From Chthoniobacter flavus (GTDB lineage: Bacteria; Verrucomicrobiota; Verrucomicrobiia; Chthoniobacterales; Chthoniobacteraceae): a stretch of 64,000 nt of DNA. A program made the position numbers and the translations under genes. The notes beneath the pieces were generated by a model. The model had not been told where the DNA came from. It worked only from the letters and a program-made list of their open reading frames with translations, and made no database searches. The stretch spans positions 1 to 64,000 of the forward strand of contig CAMAUX010000015.1 in the NCBI GenBank assembly GCA_945861435.1. Reading direction: 5' to 3'. Position 1 is the first letter of the stretch. Every line of letters begins with the position of its first letter. Below are positions 55,325-64,000 of this stretch, in pieces.

Positions 55325-56098
55325 GGGGGCCTCTCATACATTCCGCCAAACTCCATTCCCTTAGCCCCAATGGCCCCAACCAACCTCCTGTACCGAACAG
55401 CACTTATTGAGCCTCTCACATCACACTGACACCCGAAGAGGGCTCAGCCAATGAGCGTGGCGTTAATCCCTGCTCCGCGAGTCTCGATGGATATTAATCC
55501 GGGCATTCAATACCCGCGGTCATTATGAGGCGCATCCACAGTCCCGATGCCTGGCGAGAGAGAGATGAAGCGGATGCGTACTGCCCAAGCGCCACCCATT
55601 CGACCCGCTCGGCCTCTGGTGTTTCATGGCCGGATTAATAAGGCCATCGGCCATGCCTCGATGGGGTAAAATCGACCACGAATCAGGCGCTCTCACTGCC
55701 AGCATACAGGAGGCACGGCGGGGTTCCTCCATTCGGAGTACCTGCTTCTGGATCGCCCTCCCTCATCAAGCCACGACCGATGCCTTTAAATCAGTGCCTT
55801 TCGGGACGGGTTGTTTCCAAAATCCCTCCCCCAGCACGGATCCGCGGGAGCATCCCCGCATCCCACATCGCCTGGAGCCAGCGTTGCACCCCACGCAGCC
55901 TCTGGCGGCGCTCTTCAGCGGAACGTTGCCGATCCGAATCAGCGGCCAGGGCGGTTTAGCTCACGTACTCCAGCCTGTCCTTACAAGCAGACCCGCTGTA
56001 ATAGCAGGTTTCCCACCGCCCGCATTGCGCTTGCTTCCCCCCTCACCCGCTCTCCGGCTATCATTCCCTTTCGTCCGCCGCACCTCGGCGCCACCCCC
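55325..56098. other. 770-bp intergenic region
   Basis: No convincing gene. It contains several short inverted repeats, for example ATGGCCG ... CGGCCAT around 55626, and from about 55842 to 56010 a stretch that looks like a dispersed repeat with a readable but unrecognised plus frame. CCTGTCCTTAC at about 55975 is similar to, but not the same as, the CTGTCCC motif. The last 80 bases are the leader of the DUF1552 gene. Confidence 0.4.
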
Positions 56099-57457
56099 AT
56101 GCTTTACAACCGACGCAATTTCCTGCGCTCAGGCGGCGCTTTTCTCGCGCTCCCCTTCCTCCACTCCCTCCAGGCACGCGCCGCGACAAAGCCTCCTGCG
56201 CCAAGCAAGAAGCTGGTCCTGATGTACGTGCCAAACGGCCTCGTCCGCCGCTGCTTCTTTCCCGGTGAGGAGAATGGGGAGTCCCCCGGTTTTGTCGGCG
56301 GCTTCAATGCCGACAAACTCAAGGACGCGATGCGCAACAAGAGGCCGCCTGGCATTTATCCCCTTGAGCTCACCTCCACTCTGCGCCCCCTCGCAGAGCA
56401 CGCGAAGGATGTGACCCTCGTCACCGGCCTCGACCGCTCCTACAAAAACGGTCAGGACGTCCATGCCCAAGGCGCCTCCTGCTATCTCACCAGCGTCTCT
56501 CCGGAACAGGCTTCCGTACGCGGACTGCGCTACCCGCAGGGTCGCTCGCTCGACCAAGTGATCGCCGACAAGGTGGGCCCCGGCACCGCGTTCCGTTCTT
56601 TGGAAATCTCCTGCAACGGTTTCAAGGGCGACAAGGAGGACATGTACTTCGACAACATCTCATGGTACGGAACCGACAAGAAGGCGCCTTCCATCCGCGA
56701 CCCTCGCAAGCTCTACGAGCGCCTGTTCATGGCCGACGGCCAGCGCCAGCACCTGCGCAACGTCACCGACCTTGTCATGGCCGATGCGCGCGATCTCCAA
56801 CTGCGCATCAACCACGAGGACCGCGAGACCGTCTCGGAATTCATGGAGATGATCCGCGCCATCGAGGTGCGCATGCAGCGCATGGAATCCATCGTCTCCA
56901 CCACCCGCATGGAGATCCCCGCCAACGAGGTCGTCCCGCGCGGCGAATACATCCGGCTCATGGGCGACCTCATGATCCTTGCCCTCCAGATGGGCCTCAC
57001 CAACGTGTGCACTTTCATGGTCGGCCCCGAACGCTGGGACGCACCCATGCTCTACGAGGGCGTCTTCGGCCAACCCGTCCAACACCACGGCATGAGCCAC
57101 AACCAGAAGGGCGATGGATACAAGGAACTCCAGAAGATCGATCTCTTCCACGTGCAGCAGTACGCCTACCTCATCTCCCGCATGAAGAGCGTGCGCGAGG
57201 CCGACGGCTCCTCCCTTCTCGACAACTCCATTTTCACCTACGGCGCAGGCCTCGGTGATGGCGCCACCCATCAGTACTTCGATCTTCCCCTCGTTGTCGC
57301 AGGCACCTCGCAGAACGCGCTCAAACAGGGCCGCTCCATCCAGTGCAAGCCGGGCACGCTCAACTCCAACATGTGGCTCACCATCGCCAACCTCATGGGC
57401 CTCGAACTCCCTTCCTACGCGGACAGCGACGGCACCATCTCCCAACTCTGGACCTGA
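56099..57457 (+). CDS. DUF1552 protein, Tat-exported (second copy)
   Basis: The 452-residue product has a twin-arginine signal (NRRNFLRSGGAFLALP) and the family body: LVLMYVPNGLVRRCFFP, SLDQVIADKVG, ISWYGTDKKAPSI, the TRMEIPANEVVPRGEY block and GAGLGDGATHQYFDLPL. Bases 56903-56973 of this gene occur again, perfectly, at 46819-46889. The DUF1592 partner follows 23 bases downstream, so the pair is in reverse order to the one at 42-46 kb. Role unknown. Confidence 0.92.
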   Translation: MLYNRRNFLRSGGAFLALPFLHSLQARAATKPPAPSKKLVLMYVPNGLVRRCFFPGEENGESPGFVGGFNADKLKDAMRNKRPPGIYPLELTSTLRPLAEHAKDVTLVTGLDRSYKNGQDVHAQGASCYLTSVSPEQASVRGLRYPQGRSLDQVIADKVGPGTAFRSLEISCNGFKGDKEDMYFDNISWYGTDKKAPSIRDPRKLYERLFMADGQRQHLRNVTDLVMADARDLQLRINHEDRETVSEFMEMIRAIEVRMQRMESIVSTTRMEIPANEVVPRGEYIRLMGDLMILALQMGLTNVCTFMVGPERWDAPMLYEGVFGQPVQHHGMSHNQKGDGYKELQKIDLFHVQQYAYLISRMKSVREADGSSLLDNSIFTYGAGLGDGATHQYFDLPLVVAGTSQNALKQGRSIQCKPGTLNSNMWLTIANLMGLELPSYADSDGTISQLWT

Positions 57458-57480
57458 GCCTCACACCCCAGGATCCACGC

Positions 57481-60447
57481 ATGACGCGTTCACCCATTGT
57501 TCTCGTCGCGGCGGCGGCCATCCTCGCGGCACTCACCGCTGCACCGCACTCATCCGCCGCAGCCGATGATTTCAAGGACGTCCTCCTCCCGGTCCTCGAA
57601 AAGCACTGCGTCCAATGTCACGGTCGCGAAAAGACCAAGGGCAGGGTCGATCTCCACGCCCTCACCTCATCCGCCCAGTTTCTCAGCAACCCCAAGCTCC
57701 TCGCGACTCTCGTCGAAGTCATCGACTCGGCCGAGATGCCCCCGGAGGACAAACCGCCTCTCACCGACACACAGCGCTCCTCCGTCCTCGCTGCTCTGAA
57801 GCACCTGCTCGCAAGCTCCACCGCCAATCTCCCCATCCCGGAGGACAGGATCCGCCGTCTCAATCGCTTCCAATACAACAACGCCGTCAAAGACCTCTTC
57901 CTCATCAACCGCGACCTCTTCGCCCTCCCGGAAAAATTGATGACGCGGCATGGCGATCACCTCGCGAAAAACAGCGGCACCATGCCCGACACGGTCTCCG
58001 TCTCCTGCCAGTCTTTCGGAGACGGCGCGGGCTTCCGCGGGATCGATGCCTTTCCAAAAGACCTCCGCGCAGCCCACGGATTCGACAACCAATCCAACCA
58101 ACTCACCCTCTCCCCGCTCCTGCTCGACGCGTACCTCAAGCTCAGCGTCTCGATCTTGGAGAGTCCCGACTTCCATCCCGAAACCGTCGGCGTGTGGAAG
58201 TCGTTCTTCGCCGAACCTCCGGCCGGCTCCGATCACCGCGCTGAGATCGCGCAAAGGCTGCGCCACTTCCTCCACAGGGCATTCCGGGGCGCGGGAAGCG
58301 ACGCGACCGTCACGCGTTACACCGACTTCGCGATGGCGCAGATCGCACAGGGCGCCTCCTTCACAGAAGCCATGAAGAAGGTGAGTTCCGCCGTGCTTTC
58401 CTCCCCGCTGTTTCTGTTCCAGTGCCACGACCGCTCCGCCGACCACGCGCAGTTCGCACTCGCATCGAAACTCTCCTTCTTCCTGTGGGGGAGCGCACCG
58501 GACGACGAACTCCTGGCCCTCGCCGACTCCGGCCAACTCCTCCATGCCGAAGTGCTCCAACGCACCGTCACGCGGATGATGGCCGACCGAAAGATCGAGC
58601 GTTTCCTCGACTCCTTCCCCTCCCAGTGGATGCAGCTTGAGAACATCCTTGGCGCCGCACCCGACCCGCAGAAGCACCGCTTCTACAGCCTCGACCCGGG
58701 CCGTCCAGCGGGCAGCCAGATGGTTCTCGAACCGCTCCTGCTCTTCGATGCGGTCTTCGTCGAAAACCGCGGCGTGAAGGATTTCATCGCCCCCGCATTC
58801 AGCTACCGCAGCGAGTTTCTCAAGGAGTGGTACGCCTCCGATTTCCAATTAAAATTCGACCCGCGCAAGGTCACGGATGACAACCGCGCCTCCGATGAAG
58901 CACGCTCGCTCGTCTCCCGCGAACTGGCCTCCATCCACGCGCAACGCACCACGCTCCTGGTTCAAATCAACGCTCGAACCGCCGACACCCCGCCCACTAC
59001 CGCGCAGGAACAGAACATCGGCCTGAAGCCGTATGCTGCGTGGGATTTCAACGGCGACCTCCGCGATTCTGTGCACGGCCTCGACTTGGAGGCCCACGGC
59101 AACGTCGAATTCCAAGACGGCATGGTGGTTCTCAACGGCTCCTATCTTGAGAGCAAGAACCTCCCTATCGCCCTCAGGGCAAAAACCATGGAGGCATGGA
59201 TTCGCCTGCCCAATCCCAAGGGCGCTTCCGGCTCCGTCATGACCATCCGCGGACCGGACAAGCGCTTTGATTCGATCGCCTTCGGCCAGCGCGGTCCCAA
59301 CCGCTGGGTCGCCGGCAGTGAGGAACTCGCGCGCACCAAGGACTTCGGTGGCGCACCGGAAGAGGCCGCTGACCCACTGCTCCATCTCGTCGTCGTCCAC
59401 ACCGAGAACGGCTCCACCACTTTCTACCGCAACGGAGTGCCGTACGGAGCCCCCTACAACCGGGGCCTCATCGGGCATCCCAAAAACAAATCCACCGTTC
59501 TCTTTGGCCGCAGCGACCCCGCAGACACAGCCGCCCAACTCCCGGCACTCCATCTCCAAAAGGCACGCCTTTACGATCGGGCGCTCACCGCACAGGAGGT
59601 CGCATCCGCTTACTCAGGCGAAGACACCGCAGCCGCCGCCGCACCACTCGCAGCGCGCATGTCCGCTGAGGAACTCGCGAAACAGGCGGAGCTTCAACAG
59701 GCACTCGCGCGCATTCAGGAATCCCTCCGCAGCATTCCCCCATTCAAGGATCCCGGCGCAGCGCGCGAGCAGGCTCAGAAGGATTACGACGCACAGGTCC
59801 TCGCCCTCCAGCGTTCCAGAACCTTCACCCGCACCCCGACCTCTGATCCCCGCTACGGCGGCATCATCACCAACGCGGCTGTCCTCACGATGACCTCCGG
59901 CCCCAAGCGCACCCTCCCCATCGCGCGCGGATCCTGGATCATCGAGGTCATCTTCAACGATCCCCCTCCACCGCCACCGAACAACGTCCCGCCGCTCAAC
60001 GAGAGCGACGACGACAAACACCTCACCATCCGCGAGCAGTTCGCCAAGCACCGCGAGAACCCCGACTGCGCCAGCTGCCATTCCCGCATCGACCCCCTCG
60101 GGTTCGCACTCGAGAACTTCGACGGCACGGGCCGCTGGCGCGGCCGCTACGAAAACGGACGGGACGTGGACCCCGGCGGCACTCTTCTCAAACGCAGTCC
60201 CTTCAAGGACGTCGTCCAGTTCAAGAGCATCCTCCTCGGCGAGGAAAAGCGCTTCGCCAAAGCGTTCACCGCGCACCTGCTCCGCTTCGCCCTCGCTCGC
60301 GAACTCACCCCGGCAGACTCCCCCTCCATCGATGCCATCGTCCAGAACACCGCAGCCGGCGGCTTCCGCCTCCGCGACATTCTGCGCGAGGTCATCCTCT
60401 CCGAGAGCTTTCTCAAGGCAGCCGCTGTTTCCGCAGACGCACGTTGA
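57481..60447 (+). CDS. DUF1592-type cytochrome c protein with internal LamG domain
   Basis: The 988-residue exported protein has an N-terminal CVQCHG heme site (about 42-47), DUF1587 (RLNRFQYNNAVKDLFL), DUF1592/DUF1595 (ASKLSFFLWGSAPDDEL), and then, between the DUF1592 and DUF1588 parts, a LamG-type beta-sandwich (about 515-710: YAAWDFNGDLRDS, TMEAWIRLP, LYDRALTAQEVASAY). The C-terminal DUF1588/DUF1585 part has CASCHSRIDPLGFALENFDGTG. The inserted lectin-like domain is absent from the copy at 42 kb and suggests binding of a glycan. Confidence 0.93.
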   Translation: MTRSPIVLVAAAAILAALTAAPHSSAAADDFKDVLLPVLEKHCVQCHGREKTKGRVDLHALTSSAQFLSNPKLLATLVEVIDSAEMPPEDKPPLTDTQRSSVLAALKHLLASSTANLPIPEDRIRRLNRFQYNNAVKDLFLINRDLFALPEKLMTRHGDHLAKNSGTMPDTVSVSCQSFGDGAGFRGIDAFPKDLRAAHGFDNQSNQLTLSPLLLDAYLKLSVSILESPDFHPETVGVWKSFFAEPPAGSDHRAEIAQRLRHFLHRAFRGAGSDATVTRYTDFAMAQIAQGASFTEAMKKVSSAVLSSPLFLFQCHDRSADHAQFALASKLSFFLWGSAPDDELLALADSGQLLHAEVLQRTVTRMMADRKIERFLDSFPSQWMQLENILGAAPDPQKHRFYSLDPGRPAGSQMVLEPLLLFDAVFVENRGVKDFIAPAFSYRSEFLKEWYASDFQLKFDPRKVTDDNRASDEARSLVSRELASIHAQRTTLLVQINARTADTPPTTAQEQNIGLKPYAAWDFNGDLRDSVHGLDLEAHGNVEFQDGMVVLNGSYLESKNLPIALRAKTMEAWIRLPNPKGASGSVMTIRGPDKRFDSIAFGQRGPNRWVAGSEELARTKDFGGAPEEAADPLLHLVVVHTENGSTTFYRNGVPYGAPYNRGLIGHPKNKSTVLFGRSDPADTAAQLPALHLQKARLYDRALTAQEVASAYSGEDTAAAAAPLAARMSAEELAKQAELQQALARIQESLRSIPPFKDPGAAREQAQKDYDAQVLALQRSRTFTRTPTSDPRYGGIITNAAVLTMTSGPKRTLPIARGSWIIEVIFNDPPPPPPNNVPPLNESDDDKHLTIREQFAKHRENPDCASCHSRIDPLGFALENFDGTGRWRGRYENGRDVDPGGTLLKRSPFKDVVQFKSILLGEEKRFAKAFTAHLLRFALARELTPADSPSIDAIVQNTAAGGFRLRDILREVILSESFLKAAAVSADAR

Positions 60448-60563
60448 TCCCCGGCCCCGGAAGCCCGCGCAACCAACTTCCGATTGCGCCAGACACTGCG
60501 TGGAGCACGACTCCCCTTTCGTGGGGTTGTCGAAGCCACCCTGTTTCTCTACGCATGTACCCC

Positions 60564-63500
60564 ATGCGACTTCCACCCCTCGCATCGCTCCCGCCCACAC
60601 TCCTCGCTGTGGGCACACTTCTTGGCGCACTCGCCGCGTCCTCCCCCGCCGCGCCCCTGCCCAGCTTCAGCCGCGAAGTACTCCCCATCCTCTCGGACAA
60701 CTGCTTCTACTGCCACGGCCCAGACGCCAAGCATCGCAAAGCAGACCTCCGTCTCGACCTCGAGGCCGAAGCCAAAGCCTCACGCGACGGATCCACCGCA
60801 ATCGTTCCTGGCAGTCTTGAAAAAAGCGACCTCATCGCCCGCGTCCTCTCCAAGGACCCGGACGAGGTCATGCCTCCGCCCAAATCCCACAAGAAGCTCT
60901 CCCCCGCCCAGATCGACATCCTCCAACGCTGGGTGCAAGGCGGAGCCCCATGGGGCGTCCACTGGGCCTTCAGCGAGCTTCAGCGCCCATCAGTCCCCGC
61001 ACGCGCAGACGCGGCGCATCCCGTCGACGCCTTCGTCCGCCAGCGTCTCGAAACCGAAAGCATCTCACCCGCACCGCAGGCCGACAAACTCACACTCCTG
61101 CGCCGCGTCAGCCTTGATCTCACCGGCCTGCCGCCCTCTCAGGAAACCCGCCAGCGCTTCCTCGCAGACGCATCGGCGGACGCGTACGAGAAACTCGTCG
61201 ACTCCCTCCTCGCCTCACCCGCCTTCGGCGAACGCATGGCATGGGACTGGATGGACGTCGCGCGCTACGCCGACACCAACGGCTACCAAGGCGACTCCGA
61301 ACGCACCATGTGGCCATGGCGGGACTGGGTTGTCTCCGCCTTCAACCGCAACCTTCCCTACGACCAGTTCACCCTCTGGCAGATCGCAGGCGACCTCCTC
61401 CCCTCGCCTTCCGAGGAACAAAAGCTCGCCACAGGATTCCTCCGCAACCACCCCATCAACGGCGAAGGCGGCCGCATCGCCGAAGAGAACCGCGTCGACT
61501 ACGTCATGGACATGGCTGAGACCACGGGCACCGCGTGGCTCGCTCTCACCTTCAACTGCTGCAGGTGCCACGATCACAAGTTCGACCCCCTCACCAACCG
61601 CGACTACTACAGCCTCTTCGCCTTCTTCAACCAAACGCCTGTCACTGGCGGCGGCGGCAACCCACAAACCCCGCCCGCACTCGATCTCCCCGACGAGTCC
61701 CTTCGCAAGCGGATCTCCGATTCCGAGTCAGCGCTCGCCGACATTGAAAAGCAAAAGCGAGAAACCACCGCCACACTCATCGCCTCCCAACCCGCATGGG
61801 AACAGGCTGCGCACGTAAAACCCCTTGCCAGCACCTGGCGCGTGCTCCACCCGGCCTCCGCCAAAGCCACCCACCAAACCCTCACCATCCAAGACGACGC
61901 CTCCATTCTCGCCTCCGGCGAAAATCCCGCCAGTGATTCCTACGAACTCCTCTTCCAACCCGAGCCCGCCCCCCTCGCCTCATTCCGCCTCGAAGCGATC
62001 AGGCACCCCTCCATGACCCGCGGCGGATTCGCGCGCTCCGACTCCGGAAACTTCGTGCTCACGGACTTTGAAATCCTCCTTCAACGTCCGGGAAAACAGC
62101 CTGAGAAACTGCCCATCGCCTCTGCCATTGCCAGCTTCGAGCAGGGCGATTTCAAAGTCACAAAAGCCTTCGACAAGGATCCCAAATCGGGCTGGGCGGT
62201 CTGGGATGGCAAATCCATCGAACGCGATCAGGAGGCCGTGTTCCGCCTCTCTGCCACCACAACGCTCGCGGCTGGCGACTCCCTTCTCGTGCGCCTCAAA
62301 CACGACTCGCCGCACTCGCTCCACAACCTCGGAAACTTCCGCCTCTCAGCCTCCGCCAACCCAGAAGCCAAACTCGGCTCTACGCAAAGCGAGATAGCCG
62401 CCCTGCTGCTCAAACCCGCCACGGAACGTTCCTCCAAGGAATCCGAACTCGTGCGCACCGCTTTTCTCGAAGCGCAGCCGGAACTCATCGCGCTCACGAC
62501 CAAGGTCACCAGTCTGAAGGACAAACTCGCCGCGCTTCGCAAGGAGTCTCCGAAAGTCATGGTCATGGAAGACCAAGCCAAGCCGCGCCAGACCTTCATC
62601 CTCGACCACGGCCTCTACAACAAGCCACTCGCCGAGGTAGCCGCCAACACCCCGGGCCATCTCCCTCCCCTCTCCGCCGACGCCCCGCACAACCGCCTCG
62701 GACTCGCTCGCTGGCTCATCGCGAGGGAGAATCCACTCCCCGCGCGCGTCGCCGCAAACAGGCTCTGGCAGATGATCTTCGGCATCGGCCTCGTCAAGAC
62801 AGCGGAGGATTTCGGCGTCCAAAGCGAGTTCCCCAAACACCCAGAGCTTCTCGACTGGCTCGCCGTCGAACTCCGCGACTCCGGTTGGGACGTGAAACAC
62901 TTCCTGCGCACCCTCGTCACCAGCAGCACCTACCGCCAGTCCTCGCGCATCGCCCCCGGCATGGCGGAGCGCGATCCCGACAACCGACTCCTCGCCCGCG
63001 GCCCGCGTTTCCGCATGCCCTCATGGATGGTGCGCGACCAGGCGCTTGCAGCCAGCGGCCTCCTCGTCCCGCGCATTGGCGGTCCTCCTGTGAAGCCCTA
63101 CCAGCCACCCGGCGTCTGGGAGGAGGCAACCTTCGGTAACAAGAAGTACCAGCAGGACCACGGTGACGATCTCCACCGGCGCAGTCTCTACACCTTCTGG
63201 CGCCGCATCGTCGGCCCCACCATATTCTTCGACGCACCGGCTCGATCCGTGTGCTCCGTGAAACCCACGCGGACCAACACCCCGCTCCACGCCCTCTCCA
63301 CCCTCAACGACCCCACCTACGTCGAAGCCGCACGCATCCTCGCCGAACAGGTGATGATCAAAGACCAGGATCCCGAGACCCGCCTCCACGCTGCATTCCA
63401 GCGCATCCTCATCCGCGAACCCCATCCCGCTGAATCCCGTGTCCTTCTCGCCGGCCTCGAGCGGCAACGCGCTCGTTTCGCAAACCAGCCTGACGACGCG

Positions 63501-63623
63501 CTGCGTCTCCTCGAAACTGGCGAACACCCGCGCGACAAGAATCTCGCGCCCGCGGACCACGCCGCGTGGACCATGCTTTGCGTCGCCCTCCTCAACCTCG
63601 ACGAGACGCTCACCAAGGAATAA
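60564..63623 (+). CDS. DUF1549/DUF1553 (PSD1-type) cytochrome c protein
   Basis: The 1019-residue protein has a signal peptide, an N-terminal cytochrome domain with CFYCHGPD, a DUF1549 domain (HPVDAFVRQRLE, DLTGLPPS, WMDVARYADTNGYQGD, FNCCRCHDHKFDPLTNRDYY), a middle region with a concanavalin-like stretch and coiled coil, and DUF1553 (NRLWQMIFGIGLVKTAEDFG, DWLAVELRDSGWDVKHFLRTLV). It pairs with a DUF1501 gene that starts 20 bases downstream. Such pairs define Planctomycetota and Verrucomicrobiota genomes; their biochemical function is unknown. Start 60555 is an alternative. Confidence 0.93.
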   Translation: MRLPPLASLPPTLLAVGTLLGALAASSPAAPLPSFSREVLPILSDNCFYCHGPDAKHRKADLRLDLEAEAKASRDGSTAIVPGSLEKSDLIARVLSKDPDEVMPPPKSHKKLSPAQIDILQRWVQGGAPWGVHWAFSELQRPSVPARADAAHPVDAFVRQRLETESISPAPQADKLTLLRRVSLDLTGLPPSQETRQRFLADASADAYEKLVDSLLASPAFGERMAWDWMDVARYADTNGYQGDSERTMWPWRDWVVSAFNRNLPYDQFTLWQIAGDLLPSPSEEQKLATGFLRNHPINGEGGRIAEENRVDYVMDMAETTGTAWLALTFNCCRCHDHKFDPLTNRDYYSLFAFFNQTPVTGGGGNPQTPPALDLPDESLRKRISDSESALADIEKQKRETTATLIASQPAWEQAAHVKPLASTWRVLHPASAKATHQTLTIQDDASILASGENPASDSYELLFQPEPAPLASFRLEAIRHPSMTRGGFARSDSGNFVLTDFEILLQRPGKQPEKLPIASAIASFEQGDFKVTKAFDKDPKSGWAVWDGKSIERDQEAVFRLSATTTLAAGDSLLVRLKHDSPHSLHNLGNFRLSASANPEAKLGSTQSEIAALLLKPATERSSKESELVRTAFLEAQPELIALTTKVTSLKDKLAALRKESPKVMVMEDQAKPRQTFILDHGLYNKPLAEVAANTPGHLPPLSADAPHNRLGLARWLIARENPLPARVAANRLWQMIFGIGLVKTAEDFGVQSEFPKHPELLDWLAVELRDSGWDVKHFLRTLVTSSTYRQSSRIAPGMAERDPDNRLLARGPRFRMPSWMVRDQALAASGLLVPRIGGPPVKPYQPPGVWEEATFGNKKYQQDHGDDLHRRSLYTFWRRIVGPTIFFDAPARSVCSVKPTRTNTPLHALSTLNDPTYVEAARILAEQVMIKDQDPETRLHAAFQRILIREPHPAESRVLLAGLERQRARFANQPDDALRLLETGEHPRDKNLAPADHAAWTMLCVALLNLDETLTKE

Positions 63624-63643
63624 CCGGCACGCCCACCGCTCGC

Positions 63644-64000
63644 ATGCACCCGATCCTCTCCCACCAACTTCATCTCACACGCCGCGAGTTCTTCGGCCGC
63701 TCGGCCTCGGGGATCGGCACCGCTGCACTCGCCCACCTGCTCGCGCAGGACGGAATGACCCCGGCGTCCGCCGCCGCAGCAACCGCTCCAGCGCAGGGTT
63801 CTGCGCGCGTTGGCGGACTCGAGGGCGTGCCCCACTTTGCCCCCAAGGCCAAGCGCGTCATCTACCTCTTCATGAATGGCGCCCCCACCCACGTCGATCT
63901 CTTCGACTGGAAACCCCGGCTCAAGGAGATGCACGGCCAACCCGTCCCGCAGGAATACCTCGGCGACAAGCGCTTCTCCACCATGACGGGCAACCCCAAG
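63644..64000 (+). CDS. DUF1501 protein, Tat-exported, cut by window end
   Basis: The first 119 residues are visible: a twin-arginine signal (TRREFFGRSASGIGTAAL), then AKRVIYLFMNGAPTHVDLFDWKP, the conserved start of DUF1501 with its metal-binding Asp region. It follows the DUF1549/DUF1553 gene by 20 bases, the normal arrangement. The remaining three quarters lie outside the window. Confidence 0.9.
   Translation, partial: MHPILSHQLHLTRREFFGRSASGIGTAALAHLLAQDGMTPASAAAATAPAQGSARVGGLEGVPHFAPKAKRVIYLFMNGAPTHVDLFDWKPRLKEMHGQPVPQEYLGDKRFSTMTGNPK

Noticed and set aside
55626-56222. 198-codon frame before the second DUF1552 gene
   Set aside because: Ser/Pro/Arg-rich with no family match, overlapping the true DUF1552 start in another frame.

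Overview
This is a GC-rich bacterial chromosome segment, best read as Verrucomicrobiota with Planctomycetota as the alternative. The main support is a dense set of families that are expanded in those phyla: DUF1501, DUF1552, DUF1592 and DUF1549/DUF1553 cytochrome-type proteins, DUF1080 proteins, a secreted sulfatase, Tat-exported Gfo/Idh/MocA proteins and a DUF1573 protein. Most genes use C-ending codons very strongly, which creates long spurious antisense frames. No tRNA, rRNA or CRISPR array was seen.

Layout. 0-5.5 kb: carbonic anhydrase, an ArnT-like glycosyltransferase, a PAP2 phosphatase, a broken nuoC piece and a small secreted protein. 5.5-9.9 kb: SNF2 helicase, then ruvC-lipB as an overlapping pair. 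9.9-18.6 kb: exported oxidoreductase, zinc phospholipase C-like protein, alkaline-phosphatase-family protein, CrtC/AttH-like hydrolase, a DUF1573-rhodanese-MauE operon and phosphatidylserine decarboxylase. 18.8-29.2 kb: FecR-domain protein with an outer-membrane barrel, a membrane gene split by a MITE, M20 peptidase, class V aminotransferase with an MFS transporter, DUF1080 protein, a DUF1501 remnant ahead of a creatininase-family gene, and a metal-dependent hydrolase. 29.4-36.2 kb: VTC-domain protein, lipoprotein, DUF1080-like protein, PQQ-type propeller, DUF1501 and an rRNA/tRNA methyltransferase. 36.3-46 kb: M14-like peptidase, two SGNH hydrolases around a GH75-like chitosanase, and a DUF1592-DUF1552 pair. 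46-52.3 kb: a mobile-element graveyard with a decayed group II intron, repeats and a RAYT transposase, interrupted by an esterase and a sulfatase. 52.6-64 kb: oxidoreductase, SBBP propeller, a DUF1552-DUF1592 pair and a DUF1549/DUF1553-DUF1501 pair cut by the window end.

The most unusual signal is a dispersed short repeat built on GGGACAGRC. It occurs beside the RAYT gene, at the 5' boundary of three group II intron fragments, inside a coding sequence, and beside copied gene pieces: a 71-base perfect copy of a DUF1552 gene segment, two truncated copies of the RAYT gene, a displaced copy of the 3' end of the phospholipase-like gene, and a 5'-truncated nuoC. Read together, these suggest a repeat-associated process that copies or captures gene fragments. 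The adjacency is visible in the sequence; the mechanism is inference.

The exported DUF1501/1552/1592/1549/1553, DUF1080, sulfatase, GH75-like, SGNH and esterase proteins fit a polysaccharide-degrading lifestyle. The remaining genes are housekeeping (DNA repair, lipoylation, phospholipid synthesis, RNA modification).
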